From Ancylobacter amanitiformis (lineage in GTDB: Bacteria; Pseudomonadota; Alphaproteobacteria; Rhizobiales; Xanthobacteraceae): a stretch of 64,000 nt of DNA. The translations under genes were made by a program, and so were the position numbers. Below are positions 43,594 through 53,191 of the stretch, in pieces; position 1 is the stretch's first letter; each line of letters begins with the position of its first letter. Below the pieces are notes generated by a model. It was not told the origin of the DNA and made no database searches. It was given only the letters and a program-made list of their open reading frames with translations. The stretch lies in NCBI RefSeq assembly GCF_030814815.1, contig NZ_JAUSVR010000002.1, positions 186,001 to 250,000 of the forward strand, written 5' to 3'.

Positions 43594-44700
43594 ATGACCC
43601 GCCACATCGAACGCCGCACCGTGCTGCGCGGTGCGGGCCTGGCGACGGCCGCTGCAAGCGTCGCGCTGGCCGCCCCCGCCATCGCCCAGACCGCCCCGCA
43701 GATCCGCTGGCGCCTGTCGTCGAGCTACCCGAAGTCGCTCGACACCATCTATGGCGCGGCGGTGCTGCTGTCGAAATATGTGGGCGAGGCGACCGATGGC
43801 CGCTTCACCATCGACGTGTTCGCGCCGGGCGAGATCGTGCCCGGCCTGCAGGCGCTGGACGCGGTGCAGAACCGCACCGTCGAACTCGCGCAGACCGCGC
43901 TCTATTACTATATCGGCAAGGATCCGGCCTTCGCGCCCTTCACCACGCTGCCCTTCGGCCTCAATGCGCGCCAGCAGACGGCGTGGCTCTATCATGGCGG
44001 CGGTCTCGAATTGCAGAACGCCTTCCTCGCCAAGAGCAACGTCATCGGTTTTGCCGGCGGCAACACGGGCGCGCAGATGGGCGGCTGGTTCCGCAAGGAA
44101 ATCAAGACGCTGGCCGATATCAAGGGCCTGAAGATGCGCATCCCCGGCATGGCCGGGCAGGTGCTCTCGCGCCTCGGGCTGGTGCCGCAGAACCTTGCCG
44201 GCGGCGACATCTACCCGGCGCTGGAAAAGGGCACGATCGACGCCGCCGAGTTTGTCGGCCCGGTGGATGACGAGAAGCTCGGCTTCAACCGCGTCGCGCC
44301 CTATTACTATTATCCCGGCTGGTGGGAGGGTGGCCCGACCATCCATTTCATCGTCAACCTGCCGGCCTGGCGCTCGCTGCCCAAGCCCTATCAGGCGGCC
44401 TTCGAGGCCGCGAGCGCCTATGCCAATGCCGACATGCTGGCGAAATACGACGCGCGCAACCCCGCCGCGTTGCGCCGTCTGGTCGCCGCCGGCGCCCAGC
44501 TGCGCCCGTTCCCGACCGAGGTGATGGACGCCTCCTACAAGGAGAACATCGCGCTGATGGCGGAGATTTCGGCGAAGAATGCCGATTTCAAGACGATCTA
44601 TGAATCGATGCTCGCCTTCCGCAACGAGGAATACCTGTGGTGGCAGGTCGGCGAATATCCCTATGACGGCTACATGATCCGCGCCCGCACGCGCGGATAG
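43594..44700 (+). CDS. TRAP transporter substrate-binding protein, DctP family, copy 3
   Basis: 368 residues; the N-terminus 'MTRHIERRTVLRGAGLATAA' carries the RR motif five residues later than in copies 1 and 2. The body has 'NTGAQMGGWFRKEIKTLADI', '[20 protein letters not shown]' and '[12 protein letters not shown]'. It follows copy 2 by 28 bases after a CAAGGAAA site, so those two are probably co-transcribed. Pocket differences from its paralogues ('EFVGPVDDE' for 'EWVGPYDDE') suggest different ligands. Confidence 0.92.
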   Translation: MTRHIERRTVLRGAGLATAAASVALAAPAIAQTAPQIRWRLSSSYPKSLDTIYGAAVLLSKYVGEATDGRFTIDVFAPGEIVPGLQALDAVQNRTVELAQTALYYYIGKDPAFAPFTTLPFGLNARQQTAWLYHGGGLELQNAFLAKSNVIGFAGGNTGAQMGGWFRKEIKTLADIKGLKMRIPGMAGQVLSRLGLVPQNLAGGDIYPALEKGTIDAAEFVGPVDDEKLGFNRVAPYYYYPGWWEGGPTIHFIVNLPAWRSLPKPYQAAFEAASAYANADMLAKYDARNPAALRRLVAAGAQLRPFPTEVMDASYKENIALMAEISAKNADFKTIYESMLAFRNEEYLWWQVGEYPYDGYMIRARTRG

Positions 44701-44786
44701 GCAAGCGCCGGCGCGAGCGGGCAACGCTCCCGCGCCCCCCGGCCAGACAGGCTTGGCCAGACCGGGTTGGTCTCAGAGCGGGTTGG

Positions 44787-45701
44787 TCAGACCGGCTTGG
44801 CCGGCGCCTCGGCGGGCAGCGCGCTTGCCACCGGCGCGGGGGAGGGGCGGTGGCGGTGCATCGCATAGAGCCCTGCGGCCGTGATCAGCGCCATGCCGCC
44901 GATCGAGACGAGGTCGGGCATCTCGCTGAACACCGCGGCGCTCAACGCCACCGAGCACACCACGGCGGCGTAGCGGAAGGGTGAAATCACCGCGGCGTCA
45001 TTGCCGCGGAAGGCGGCGATGGTCAGCATGTGTCCGCAGATCAGCGTGAGGCTGCCGCCGAGCAGCCAGGCCAGCGTCATCAGGTCGAGCGGCCGCCAGT
45101 CTTGCACCAGGCTGCCGCCGAAGCCGAGCAGCATGCCGACCATGGCGGTCGCGAAGGTGACGACGAGAATCGGCACATGCGCGCCGATCCGCTGGGTGAC
45201 GAAGTCGCGGAAGGTGAGCAGAATGGCCGAGCCGACGGGCAGCAACGCCACGGCATCGAAGGCCGAACTGCCCGGCTTGACGATGAGCACCACGCCGGCG
45301 AAGCCGACCAGAACGGCCACCCACTCGCGCAACTCGATGCGCACACGGAACAGCAGCACCGCAGCCGCCATGGTGATCAGAGGCGCGATCTGGATGATCG
45401 CCGCGGCATCGCCGATCGACATCGTGGTGATGGCGGTGATGAACAGCACCGCCACGAAGGCCTCGGCGGTGGACCGCAGCAGCACGCGGCTGTCGAGCGC
45501 GAAGCGCAGGCTGGCCAGCTGGCCCTTGTGCGCCAGCAGGGCGAGAAGGAACAGCCCCGCCATCGCGCCGCGTATCGCGAGCACCTGCGTGGGCGGAATA
45601 TGCGCCAGCGCCAGCTTGGAGAAGGCGTCGTTGGTCGCGAAAATCGAGGAGCCCGCGATCATCAGCAGGATGCCGCGACGCAGGGCGGAAGACGGGTTCA
45701 T
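44787..45701 (-). CDS. EamA/DMT-family transporter
   Basis: A 304-residue, ten-helix membrane protein starting at ATG 45701. 'SSIFATNDAFSKLALAHIPP' and 'AAIIQIAPLITMAAAVLLFR' are typical of the RhaT/EamA repeats; the last 25 residues are soluble and Pro/Ala-rich. It is convergent with the third TRAP binding-protein gene. It may export amino acids or other metabolites; no regulator is next to it. Confidence 0.86.
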   Translation of the reverse strand: MNPSSALRRGILLMIAGSSIFATNDAFSKLALAHIPPTQVLAIRGAMAGLFLLALLAHKGQLASLRFALDSRVLLRSTAEAFVAVLFITAITTMSIGDAAAIIQIAPLITMAAAVLLFRVRIELREWVAVLVGFAGVVLIVKPGSSAFDAVALLPVGSAILLTFRDFVTQRIGAHVPILVVTFATAMVGMLLGFGGSLVQDWRPLDLMTLAWLLGGSLTLICGHMLTIAAFRGNDAAVISPFRYAAVVCSVALSAAVFSEMPDLVSIGGMALITAAGLYAMHRHRPSPAPVASALPAEAPAKPV

Positions 45702-45839
45702 GTGACGGAACGCAGCGTAAGGCGCGGCGCGAAGGAAGGGGCCGCGCGTCCTGATCGGATGTTGGATTGGAAATAGAGCGCCACCGGCGCCTTGGCCAGA
45801 ACTATCCCGTCCCACGCCCTGCGGTCAGGGCATGGCCGA

Positions 45840-47030
45840 TCAGCATTCCTCGCAGGTCGCTCCCTCGCGCGCCGCCACAAGGCCGCCATCTCGCCGTTCC
45901 AGCGATTGCGAGACCATGCACAGGCCGAGCGCGACCACGGCGAGCGCCGCCCCGACCCAGGGCAGGTCGGCATAGCCCAGGCCCAGCGTGATGGACGCGC
46001 CGCCGATCCAGGCGCCGGCGGCATTGCCGAGGTTGAAGGCGCCCTGATTGAGCGTCGAGGCGAGGTTGGGCGCGCCGATGGCGGCATCCACCACGCGCAC
46101 CTGGATCGGCGCCACCACGGCGAAGACGAGAATGCCCCACACGAACACCGTCGCCACGGTGAGCGCCGCATGGGGGCTGGCGAAGACCAGCGTCACGAGA
46201 ATCACGGCGAGACCGATGAAGATGCCCATCAGCGACGGCATCAGCCGCCAGTCGGCCAGTCGGCCACCGAGAATGTTGCCGATGGTGATGCCGACGCCGA
46301 ACAGCAGCAGCACATAGGTGACGGTATGCGGCGCCAGCCCCGTCACGTCGCGCAGCAGCGGGGCGATATAGGTGAGGACGGTGAACAGGCTGGCCGAGGC
46401 CAGCACGCTCAGCGTCATGGTCAGCAGCACCTGCGGACGCCGCAGCACGCCGAATTCGCGGATGATGTTGCCCGCCGCATGGGGAATGTCGCGCGGCACC
46501 CACAGCGCGATGGCGCTCACCGCGAGGATGCCGATCGCCACCACCGCCCAGAAGGTGGAGCGCCAGCCGAAGGCCTGCCCGAGCGCGGTGCCGAGCGGCA
46601 CGCCCAGCACATTGGCCAGAGTCAGCCCGGCGAACATCAGCGCGATGGCGCTGGCGCGCTGGTTGGGCGGCACGAGATTGGCCGCCACCACGGCGCCGAT
46701 GCCGAAGAACGCGCCGTGGCAGAACGCCGTGACCACGCGTGCCGCCATCAGGAACCAATAGTCCGGCGCGATGGCGCACAGGAAATTGCCCACCACGAAC
46801 ATGCTGGCGAGCCCGATCAGCGTGGCCTTGCGCGGCAGCGAATTGGTGATGATGGCCATGATCGGCGCCCCCACCACCACGCCGAGCGCATAGCCGGTGA
46901 CGAGCAGGCCCGCCGCCGGAATGGAGACGTGAAGATCGGCGGCGACCTCGGGCAGCAGGCCCATGATGACGAATTCGGTGGTGCCGATGCCGAAGGAAGC
47001 CATGGCCAGGGCCAACAGCGGGAGCTGCAT
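45840..47030 (-). CDS. MFS transporter, AraJ/purine-efflux-like (DHA1 family)
   Basis: A 396-residue, 12-helix permease beginning 'LALAMASFGIGTTEFVIMGL', a DHA1/AraJ signature. 'AFCHGAFFGIGAVVAANLVP' and 'STLNQGAFNLGNAAGAWIGG' are conserved motif-C-like regions of this branch, which exports sugars, nucleosides or drugs. ATG 47030 is chosen as the first start before helix 1. The C-terminus ends 'EGATCEEC' with two Cys. Substrate unknown. Confidence 0.87.
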   Translation of the reverse strand: MQLPLLALAMASFGIGTTEFVIMGLLPEVAADLHVSIPAAGLLVTGYALGVVVGAPIMAIITNSLPRKATLIGLASMFVVGNFLCAIAPDYWFLMAARVVTAFCHGAFFGIGAVVAANLVPPNQRASAIALMFAGLTLANVLGVPLGTALGQAFGWRSTFWAVVAIGILAVSAIALWVPRDIPHAAGNIIREFGVLRRPQVLLTMTLSVLASASLFTVLTYIAPLLRDVTGLAPHTVTYVLLLFGVGITIGNILGGRLADWRLMPSLMGIFIGLAVILVTLVFASPHAALTVATVFVWGILVFAVVAPIQVRVVDAAIGAPNLASTLNQGAFNLGNAAGAWIGGASITLGLGYADLPWVGAALAVVALGLCMVSQSLERRDGGLVAAREGATCEEC

Positions 47031-47200
47031 GGACGGACTCGCTCGATAGGAAATGCAGGATCGGGGCGTAGGTAGCAGGACGTGCCCGCGTAACCTACGC
47101 AAATGATGTTGCGATGCGGCAACAATAGGGAGCGATGCCGGCGCGCCGCGCGAAAGGCGCCCGCTCGGGTAGAACAGGGGGGATGGCGGGGCCGCCTGCG

Positions 47201-48280
47201 TCAGCCGCCGGTGACGCTCATGTGACGGCGCAGGGCCGGCGGGCGGCCGGGGCGGTCGATCACGAAATCGTGCCCCTTGGGCTTGCGGAAAATGGCGTCG
47301 TCCAGCGCCGCGTGCAGCTTGTCGTCGCTTTCCGAGGCGCGCAGGGGGCTGCGCAGATCCGCCGCGTCGTCCTGGCCGAGGCACATATAGAGCGTGCCGG
47401 TGCAGGTGACGCGCACCCTGTTGCAACCCTCGCAGAAATTATGCGTCAGCGGGGTGATGAAGCCGAGCCGCCCGCCGGTCTCCTTGATCGAGACGTAGCG
47501 CGCCGGGCCGCCGGTGCGGAACGCGATGTCCTCCAGCGTCCAGCGCTGCGCCAGCCTTTCGCGCACGGTGGTGAGCGGGAGATACTGGTCGATGCGCTCC
47601 GCCCCGGTCTCGCCGAGCGGCATCACCTCGATCAGCGACACGTCCATGTCGCGGCCATGCGCCCATTCGATCAGCGAGGGAATCTCGTCCTCGTTCTCGC
47701 CGGCCAGCGCCACGGCGTTGAGCTTCACATGGATGCCGGCGTCCTGCGCCGCGTCGATGCCGGCGAGCACCTTAGGTAGATCGCCCCAGCGCGTCAGCGC
47801 GCGAAAGCGCTGCGGGTCCAGCGTGTCGAGCGAGACATTGATGCGCTTCACGCCGCACGCCGCCAGTTCCTTGGCGAAGCGGGCGAGCTGGGAGCCGTTG
47901 GTGGTGAGCGTGAGTTCCTCCAGCGCGCCCGAATCGAGGTGGCGCGAGAGCGAGCGGAACAGCGTCATCACGTCCCGCCGCACCAGCGGCTCGCCGCCGG
48001 TGAGGCGCAGCTTCTTCACGCCGCGCGCGACGAAGGCTGAGCACAGGCGGTCCAGCTCCTCCAGCGTCAGCAGTTCCGGCTTGGGCAGGAAGGTCATGTG
48101 TTCCGCCATGCAGTACACACAGCGGAAATCGCAGCGGTCGGTGACGGAGACGCGCAGGTAGCTCACCGCCCGGCCGAACGTGTCCATCAGCGGCGCGCGC
48201 GGCGCCTCCCGCTGCAGGCGGTCGATCAGGGCTTCGCCGCTGAGGGCGTTCTGGAGGCTTTCCGGACGGCTCACGCGCAT
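47201..48280 (-). CDS. moaA: GTP 3',8-cyclase MoaA (molybdenum cofactor synthesis)
   Basis: A 359-residue radical-SAM enzyme converting GTP to 3',8-cyclo-GTP. The first cluster motif is Cys50-x3-Cys54-x2-Cys57 in '[13 protein letters not shown]'. The second cluster is Cys283-x2-Cys286-x13-Cys300 in '[14 protein letters not shown]'. The C-terminal Gly-Gly needed for activity is present (ends 'SVTGG'). It has a 30-residue N-terminal extension. No other moa genes are adjacent; a DUF971 gene is divergent. Confidence 0.96.
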   Translation of the reverse strand: MRVSRPESLQNALSGEALIDRLQREAPRAPLMDTFGRAVSYLRVSVTDRCDFRCVYCMAEHMTFLPKPELLTLEELDRLCSAFVARGVKKLRLTGGEPLVRRDVMTLFRSLSRHLDSGALEELTLTTNGSQLARFAKELAACGVKRINVSLDTLDPQRFRALTRWGDLPKVLAGIDAAQDAGIHVKLNAVALAGENEDEIPSLIEWAHGRDMDVSLIEVMPLGETGAERIDQYLPLTTVRERLAQRWTLEDIAFRTGGPARYVSIKETGGRLGFITPLTHNFCEGCNRVRVTCTGTLYMCLGQDDAADLRSPLRASESDDKLHAALDDAIFRKPKGHDFVIDRPGRPPALRRHMSVTGG

Positions 48281-48530
48281 CGCTCCCGAGGCGCTACGTC
48301 GCGCCAGTTGCAGGCATTTCTAGACTGTCGGCCGACGGGCGCCAAGGCGCCACCGCCTATCGCCCGATTGCAACAGTCATTCGACCATCACGACGCGGTG
48401 AGGTCTTCCCCGCGCGCACGCCGGCGGCAGGGAATTACCCGTCCGCCCGCTCAGGGCGCGCCGCCCACCGCTTGGCGGATGGCGTCGCCCCCTCTATGTG
48501 GGGTGGAGATGCAACCGGGGAAAGAGCACC

Positions 48531-48911
48531 GTGACCGACGCCTGGCCCACCGAGATTCGCGTCCACAAGGATCATCGCGCGCTCACCATCGCCTTCGAGG
48601 ATGGGGCGAGCTTCACCCTGCCGGCGGAATATCTGCGGATCGAGAGCCCCTCCGCCGAGGTGCAGGGCCATTCCGCGGCCGACCGGCAGCTGGTGGCCGG
48701 CAAGCGCGAGGTGCGCCTGCAGGAACTGATCCCGGTCGGCAATTACGCGCTGCGCCTCGTCTTCGACGACGGCCACTCGACCGGCATCTACACCTGGGAC
48801 ACGTTCCACGAACTCGGCCGCGAGCAGGATGCGCGGTGGACCCGCTATTTGCAGGAACTGGCCTCGAAGAATCTCTCGCGCGACGAAGCCGGCACGGTCC
48901 GCCGGCACTGA
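48531..48911 (+). CDS. DUF971 (GBBH-like N-terminal) protein
   Basis: 126 residues from a GTG preceded by GGGGAAAGA. 'EIRVHKDHRALTIAFEDGAS', 'LPAEYLRIESPSAEVQGH' and 'NYALRLVFDDGHSTGIYTWD' are the DUF971 pattern, the domain also found at the N-terminus of gamma-butyrobetaine hydroxylase. Stand-alone copies often occur near Mrp or molybdenum-cofactor genes and may help Fe-S or metal handling. Here it is divergent from moaA. Confidence 0.88.
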   Translation: MTDAWPTEIRVHKDHRALTIAFEDGASFTLPAEYLRIESPSAEVQGHSAADRQLVAGKREVRLQELIPVGNYALRLVFDDGHSTGIYTWDTFHELGREQDARWTRYLQELASKNLSRDEAGTVRRH

Positions 48912-48965
48912 CACGCGCGTCGTCAAGCCGGCGTGCCATCCAGCCGGCGTGCCGCCGGGCGCGAG

Positions 48966-48999
48966 CATCCCGGATCGGCCACGCCGGCGATCCGGGATG
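48966..48999. terminator. Bidirectional terminator hairpin
   Basis: CATCCCGGATCG at 48966-48977 pairs perfectly with CGATCCGGGATG at 48988-48999 across a ten-base loop, between the convergent DUF971 and L,D-transpeptidase genes. No long U tract on either side. Confidence 0.65.
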
Positions 49000-49014
49000 A
49001 TGCGTCAAGCGCTC

Positions 49015-49635
49015 TCAGTTCTGCACGATCACCGTGGTGCCGACATTCACCCGGTTATACAGGTCGGTGACGTCGTCATTGGTCATGCGGAAGCAGCCGG
49101 ACGACACCGCCTGGCCGATCGTCTCCGGCTCGTTGGAGCCGTGGATGCGGTAGAGCGTGGAGCCCAGATACATGGCGCGGGCGCCGAGCGGGTTGTCGAT
49201 GCCGCCGGGCATGTAGCGCGGCAGGTCGGGCCGGCGCTTGATCATCTGCGGCGGCGGCGTCCAGCCCGGCCACTCGGCCTTGCGGGTAATGGTCTTGACG
49301 CCGGACCAGCGGAAGCCATCGCGGCCGACGCCGATGCCGTATTTCAGCGCCATGCCATTGTCCTGCACGAGGTAGAGCCGGCGCTCGCCGGTATTCACGA
49401 TAATGGTGCCGGGCCGGTACTTGCCATCATAGCGCACCGTCTGGCGCGGCACCGGAGAACCGGAATAGCCGCTTCTCGGGCCGATGCCGAAGTCGAACGG
49501 CTTGGGAAATGCGTTGCCCAGCAGCGAACTCTGCGCCTTCGCCGGCGCGCCGCCCGTCAGCGCCAGCCCGCCGAGAGCCAGCCCCGTGAGCGCGAGCCCG
49601 GTGAGCACCGCGGCCGCAATTTTTGTCCGTCTCAT
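49015..49635 (-). CDS. L,D-transpeptidase (YkuD family), secreted
   Basis: A 206-residue periplasmic enzyme making 3-3 peptidoglycan cross-links or linking proteins to the wall. The signal peptide has a repeated 'ALTGLALGGLALTG' core and ends near 'APAKAQ'. The YkuD catalytic region is 'YRIHGSNEPETIGQAVSSGC' followed by 'FRM', giving the His and Cys of the HG-x-SHGC-like motif. ATG 49635 follows GAGG; a GTG four codons upstream is in frame. Convergent with DUF971. Confidence 0.92.
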   Translation of the reverse strand: MRRTKIAAAVLTGLALTGLALGGLALTGGAPAKAQSSLLGNAFPKPFDFGIGPRSGYSGSPVPRQTVRYDGKYRPGTIIVNTGERRLYLVQDNGMALKYGIGVGRDGFRWSGVKTITRKAEWPGWTPPPQMIKRRPDLPRYMPGGIDNPLGARAMYLGSTLYRIHGSNEPETIGQAVSSGCFRMTNDDVTDLYNRVNVGTTVIVQN

Positions 49636-50019
49636 TGCACGCCTCACAACTCGATCCGTTTGCGGCCTGCCTCTGCGTCGTCCGCAATGGAAGCCATGAA
49701 ACGACTATGCGCCGCGAACTGCAAACAGAGACTTGACGAAGCGGGATGATGACGGCCCCGCGGCTGTAGCGCCCCCGGCGGGCTGAGCCGGTTGGAGACA
49801 GTATCGGAATGCGGCAGGGGAGGGCGGCATTCGCGCCAGGGCTTCGTGCGCCGCTCATGTCCGGCAGGGCCTGCCCGCAGGGGCCGAACCGAATCAGCGA
49901 TCGGGAACACGCGCGTGATTCGCGCGGTGAAGCGCGTGCCCGCCCGACGTGTGGGACGGCCAACCCGTGCGGCGAAGCATGAAATGTGACGGCGTCGCCC
50001 ATCCGGGCCGCCAGGAAAA
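49636..50019. other. Intergenic region between L,D-transpeptidase and tRNA-Val
   Basis: About 380 bases without a supported gene. Short frames on both strands have no domain or start signal. The transpeptidase promoter presumably lies in the lower part. No riboswitch-like structure was recognised. Confidence 0.4.
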
Positions 50020-50094
50020 TGGTGGGCGATGCAGGGATTGAACCTGCGACCCCTCCCGTGTGAAGGGAGTGCTCTCCCGCTGAGCTAATCGCCC
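50020..50094 (-). tRNA. tRNA-Val (anticodon CAC)
   Basis: The minus strand reads GGGCGATTAGCTCAGCGGGA at the 5' end and folds into a cloverleaf. The acceptor stem is GGGCGAT/ATCGCCC, the anticodon stem CTCCC/GGGAG with loop TTCACAC (anticodon CAC, reading GUG), and the T-arm is GCAGGTTCAATCCCTGC. Discriminator A at 50023 is followed by an encoded CCA. Confidence 0.96.
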
Positions 50095-50171
50095 GCTGCC
50101 CCGGAGATGTTCCCCGAGGGCGTCGCCGTCAATTGCGGCGGGGGGGATTTAGTGTGTGGGCACCGTGGGTG

Positions 50172-50879
50172 TCAAGCGCGCTCGCGCCATGGACCGTGGA
50201 TGAGCAGTTCTTCCACCGTTTCCGGCAGCCGGTCGTAATGGTGGATCAGCGCGTCGCCGCCCAGTTCCTCGGCCGGCGTCTCGGTATAGCCGAACGGCAC
50301 CACGATCACCGGAATGCGCGCGTTCTTGGCGGTGAGCACATCGGTGGCGCTGTCGCCGACCATGATCGCCCGCTCGGGGATACCGCCGGCGCGCGCGATC
50401 GTGCCGAGCAGGTGGCCGGCATCGGGCTTGTACACCGGAAACGTGTCCGACCCGGCGATCACCGCGAAGCGGTCGGTGAGGCCGAGCCGGTCGAGCAGCA
50501 GGCGGGAGAGATATTCCAGCTTGTTGGTGCAGACCGCCAGCACGTGGCCGCGCGCGGCAAGCTCGTCCAGCGCTTCGAGCAGGCCGGGAAAGGGGCGCGA
50601 CGAATCGGCGATATGGGCGGCGTAATGGTCGAGGAAGCGGTCATAGAGCGTGGTGAAGGTCGCCTCGTCGACGCGGATGCCGGCGGCGGTGAGGCCGCGA
50701 TTGACCAGCGCCCTGGCGCCGGCGCCGATCATGCGGCGGGTGTCGGCGCGCGGCAGCGGCGGTGCGCCGGCCTCGGCGAGCACGATATCGAGCGTGTCGA
50801 GCAGGTCGGGGGCGGTGTCGACCAGCGTGCCGTCGAGGTCGAAGGCGATGACGGCAGGAGGGGCGGACGAGCGGGGCAT
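50172..50879 (-). CDS. gph: Phosphoglycolate phosphatase (HAD family)
   Basis: A 235-residue HAD hydrolase removing phosphate from 2-phosphoglycolate. Motif I 'AFDLDGTLVDTAPDLL', motif II 'VCTNK', motif III Lys in 'VYKPDAGHLL' and motif IV 'IMVGDSATDVLTAKNA' are all present, with a C1 helical cap between residues 25 and 90. ATG 50879 is the first start before motif I; AGGAGACC precedes it. Upstream of a tRNA gene on the same strand. Confidence 0.9.
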   Translation of the reverse strand: MPRSSAPPAVIAFDLDGTLVDTAPDLLDTLDIVLAEAGAPPLPRADTRRMIGAGARALVNRGLTAAGIRVDEATFTTLYDRFLDHYAAHIADSSRPFPGLLEALDELAARGHVLAVCTNKLEYLSRLLLDRLGLTDRFAVIAGSDTFPVYKPDAGHLLGTIARAGGIPERAIMVGDSATDVLTAKNARIPVIVVPFGYTETPAEELGGDALIHHYDRLPETVEELLIHGPWRERA

Positions 50880-51059
50880 GGGGTCTCCTTCGGCTGGATG
50901 TGCACAACGAGGGGGTCGAGTGCCCGCCGCCGCGAGACGAGCCTGCCATTCGATGCCTACAATCCCGCCGCTTTTCCTGTCCAGCGTACCGCGTCCATCG
51001 GGCGCATGCGGCAGCGTGGGTGGGATGGTAATCCGGCGACGCAATTGAGGAGCCACGAC

Positions 51060-51602
51060 ATGATGACGACGTTCCGCCACACGGGGGCAGCGGCCCGGGG
51101 CGCATCCGGCTTGATTGCCGTTGCGGCGCTGGCGCTGGTCATGAACATCGCGGCGGACGGGGCGGCCATGGCGCAGGGCGCCGCGCCCGCCGTGCCGCCG
51201 GCGGGGGCGCCTTCCGCCGATCCGCCGGCTCCCGCCGCTACCCAGGCTCCGGCGACGCCCGCGGCCACGGCGGACGGTCCCTACGTCTTCACCTCGCCCC
51301 CCTCGGCGCAGGCCAACCGCGTCTATTCCGTGAACATGCGCACCGGCGAGGTGAATGCCTGCCAGTTCGAGCGGCCGGAGGGCAGCGTTATCGGCATCAC
51401 CAAGTGCTTCCCGCGCGATGCCAGCGCGGCGGGAACGGCGGCCGGCGCCTATGATGTCATGACCACCCGCTATTCCGGCGAGACCGGCATTTTCCGCGTC
51501 AACACCCAGACCGGGCAGATGAGCGTGTGCTACGTGCGCGACATGCCCAAGGAGGGCGGTGGCGTCGAACCCGCCGTGGTCTGCACGCCGGGGGCGCGGT
51601 GA
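51060..51602 (+). CDS. Secreted hypothetical protein with Pro/Ala linker
   Basis: 180 residues from ATG 51060 after GAGGAG. Signal peptide (1-39, ending 'AAMAQG'), then a Pro/Ala/Thr-rich linker (40-75) and a compact C-terminal domain with 'YSVNMRTGEVNACQFERPEG' and 'IFRVNTQTGQMSVCYVRD'. Two similar blocks of 'R(V)NT..G...C', each with a Cys, suggest a two-repeat beta domain with a disulfide. No family name is recognised. Periplasmic or surface location is inferred. Confidence 0.75.
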   Translation: MMTTFRHTGAAARGASGLIAVAALALVMNIAADGAAMAQGAAPAVPPAGAPSADPPAPAATQAPATPAATADGPYVFTSPPSAQANRVYSVNMRTGEVNACQFERPEGSVIGITKCFPRDASAAGTAAGAYDVMTTRYSGETGIFRVNTQTGQMSVCYVRDMPKEGGGVEPAVVCTPGAR

Positions 51603-51728
51603 GGGGCCGGGCCGCTGAAAGACCCGGACACAGGATGTGAGGCCGGAAAGCCTTGTCGCGGCGCCGTTTCGGCGCTACGCAGCGGCGGAACGCGTGACGA
51701 ATTCCCTAACTCAAGTGCCGGGCCCCTC

Positions 51729-52442
51729 ATGTCCTCTTCTGCCGTCACCGCCGAAACGCTGAAGCGACAGGCCGCCGCGCGTGCGCTGGAGCATGTGCGC
51801 TCGGGAATGAAGCTCGGGCTTGGCACCGGCTCGACCGCCAAGCACTTTGTCGAACTGCTGGCCGAGCGCGTGGCGCAGGGTCTGGAAGTGGTGGGCGTGC
51901 CCACCTCCGAGGCGACGCGCGCGCAGGCCGAGAGCCTGGGCGTGCCGCTGGGCACGCTGGACGAGCATCCCATGCTCGACCTGTGCGTGGACGGCGCCGA
52001 CGAGATCGGGCCGGACCTTACCCTCGTCAAGGGCGGCGGCGGAGCGCTGCTGCGCGAGAAGATCGTCGCCAGCGCCGCGCATGAGATGATCGTGATCGCC
52101 GACGCCTCGAAGATGGTGGCGCAGCTCGGCGCCTTCTCGCTGCCGATCGAAGTGGTGGATTTCGGTGTCGCCGCCATCCGTCGCGGCATCGAGCGCAGCG
52201 CCCGCGCGGCCGGCTGCCAGGGGCTGCTGACCTTGCGGCGCCGTGCGGACGGTCATGTTTTCGTCACGGATCAGGGACACCTCATTCTCGACGCAGCCTA
52301 TGGCGTCATCCGCGAGCCGGCGCTGCTGGCCGCGCGGCTGGCCGAGGTCCCCGGCGTCGTGGAGCACGGGCTTTTCATCAATCTGGCGAGCCGCGTCATT
52401 CTCGCGGGCGCCGACGGCGTGACGGTCATCGACCGCGCGTGA
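51729..52442 (+). CDS. rpiA: Ribose-5-phosphate isomerase A
   Basis: A 237-residue enzyme interconverting ribose 5-phosphate and ribulose 5-phosphate in the pentose-phosphate and Calvin pathways. Motifs: '[18 protein letters not shown]' (phosphate loop), '[20 protein letters not shown]', '[12 protein letters not shown]' and 'LPIEVVDFG'. Catalytic Asp, Glu and Lys are in place. A DUF2059 gene follows after 23 bases. Confidence 0.95.
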   Translation: MSSSAVTAETLKRQAAARALEHVRSGMKLGLGTGSTAKHFVELLAERVAQGLEVVGVPTSEATRAQAESLGVPLGTLDEHPMLDLCVDGADEIGPDLTLVKGGGGALLREKIVASAAHEMIVIADASKMVAQLGAFSLPIEVVDFGVAAIRRGIERSARAAGCQGLLTLRRRADGHVFVTDQGHLILDAAYGVIREPALLAARLAEVPGVVEHGLFINLASRVILAGADGVTVIDRA

Positions 52443-52465
52443 CACAATTCGTCAGGGAGACATTC

Positions 52466-53089
52466 ATGCGGGTTGCCCGTGCAGGACAAGACAGGATGCG
52501 GCGGATCGGCGCCGGCCTCGCCGCGGTGATTCTTGCCCCGGTGATGCTTGCCCCAGTGATTCTTGCCCCGGTGATGCTTGCCGGGGGACCGGCGCTCGCG
52601 CAGCAGCAGCCCGCCGCGCCGTTCCAGCTTGCGCAGGCGACCCCCGCCGCGGGCGCCAAGGCGCCGGAGCCGAGCGCCGGCCAGCTCAAGCTCGCTCGCG
52701 AACTGCTGAGCGCCAATGGCGAGGCGTCGAGCTTCGATTCGCTTATTCCCGGCATCATCGACCAGGCGGCGGGCAGTTTCGTGCAGGCCAATCCGGATCT
52801 CATCCGCGACCTGCGCGAAGTCGCCAAGTCGCTGGCGCCCGAATATGAGGCGCGCCGCGCCGAGATCACCGACATTCTGGCGCGCGCCTATGCCTCGCAA
52901 TTCTCCGAGACCGAGCTGAACGATCTGCTCACCTTCTACCGCTCGGCGGTCGGTCGCAAGTTCGTGGAGCGCCGGCAGCAGGTGCTCGATGACGGCCTGC
53001 GCGGCATCCAGGCGTGGAGTTCGCGGTTTTCCCGCGAGATGGAAGGCCGGGTTCGCGACGAGATGAAGAAGCGCGGCTTCACCATCTGA
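52466..53089 (+). CDS. DUF2059 secreted protein
   Basis: 207 residues from ATG 52466 after AGGGAGA. The signal-peptide core is made of a tandem repeat, ILAPVMLAPVILAPVMLA, followed by 'GGPALAQQQ'. The mature helical domain has 'ELNDLLTFYRSAVGRKFVER' and 'EYEARRAEITDILARAYA', typical of DUF2059. The family is periplasmic and of unknown role. Follows rpiA and ends just before a strong terminator. Confidence 0.86.
   Translation: MRVARAGQDRMRRIGAGLAAVILAPVMLAPVILAPVMLAGGPALAQQQPAAPFQLAQATPAAGAKAPEPSAGQLKLARELLSANGEASSFDSLIPGIIDQAAGSFVQANPDLIRDLREVAKSLAPEYEARRAEITDILARAYASQFSETELNDLLTFYRSAVGRKFVERRQQVLDDGLRGIQAWSSRFSREMEGRVRDEMKKRGFTI
52526..52585 (+). repeat. In-frame 15/30-bp tandem repeat within a signal peptide
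   Basis: Four 15-base units of GTGATKCTTGCCCC type, or two 30-base units that differ only at the end, encode the hydrophobic core of the DUF2059 signal peptide. The near identity of the units shows recent expansion. Confidence 0.85.
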
Positions 53090-53123
53090 TCGCGCTTCCC
53101 CCGCAGGATCGCTACGGAAACGA

Positions 53124-53151
53124 AAAATGCCCGGCTCGCGCCGGGCATTTT
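53124..53151. terminator. Rho-independent bidirectional terminator
   Basis: AAAATGCCCGGC at 53124-53135 pairs with GCCGGGCATTTT at 53140-53151 around the tetraloop TCGC. A and T ends give U tracts in both directions. It separates the convergent DUF2059 and tctA genes. Confidence 0.9.
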
Positions 53152-53191
53152 GCTGTCTGGGCTGGCGAAGGGAGGCGGCGAAGGGGCCGCC

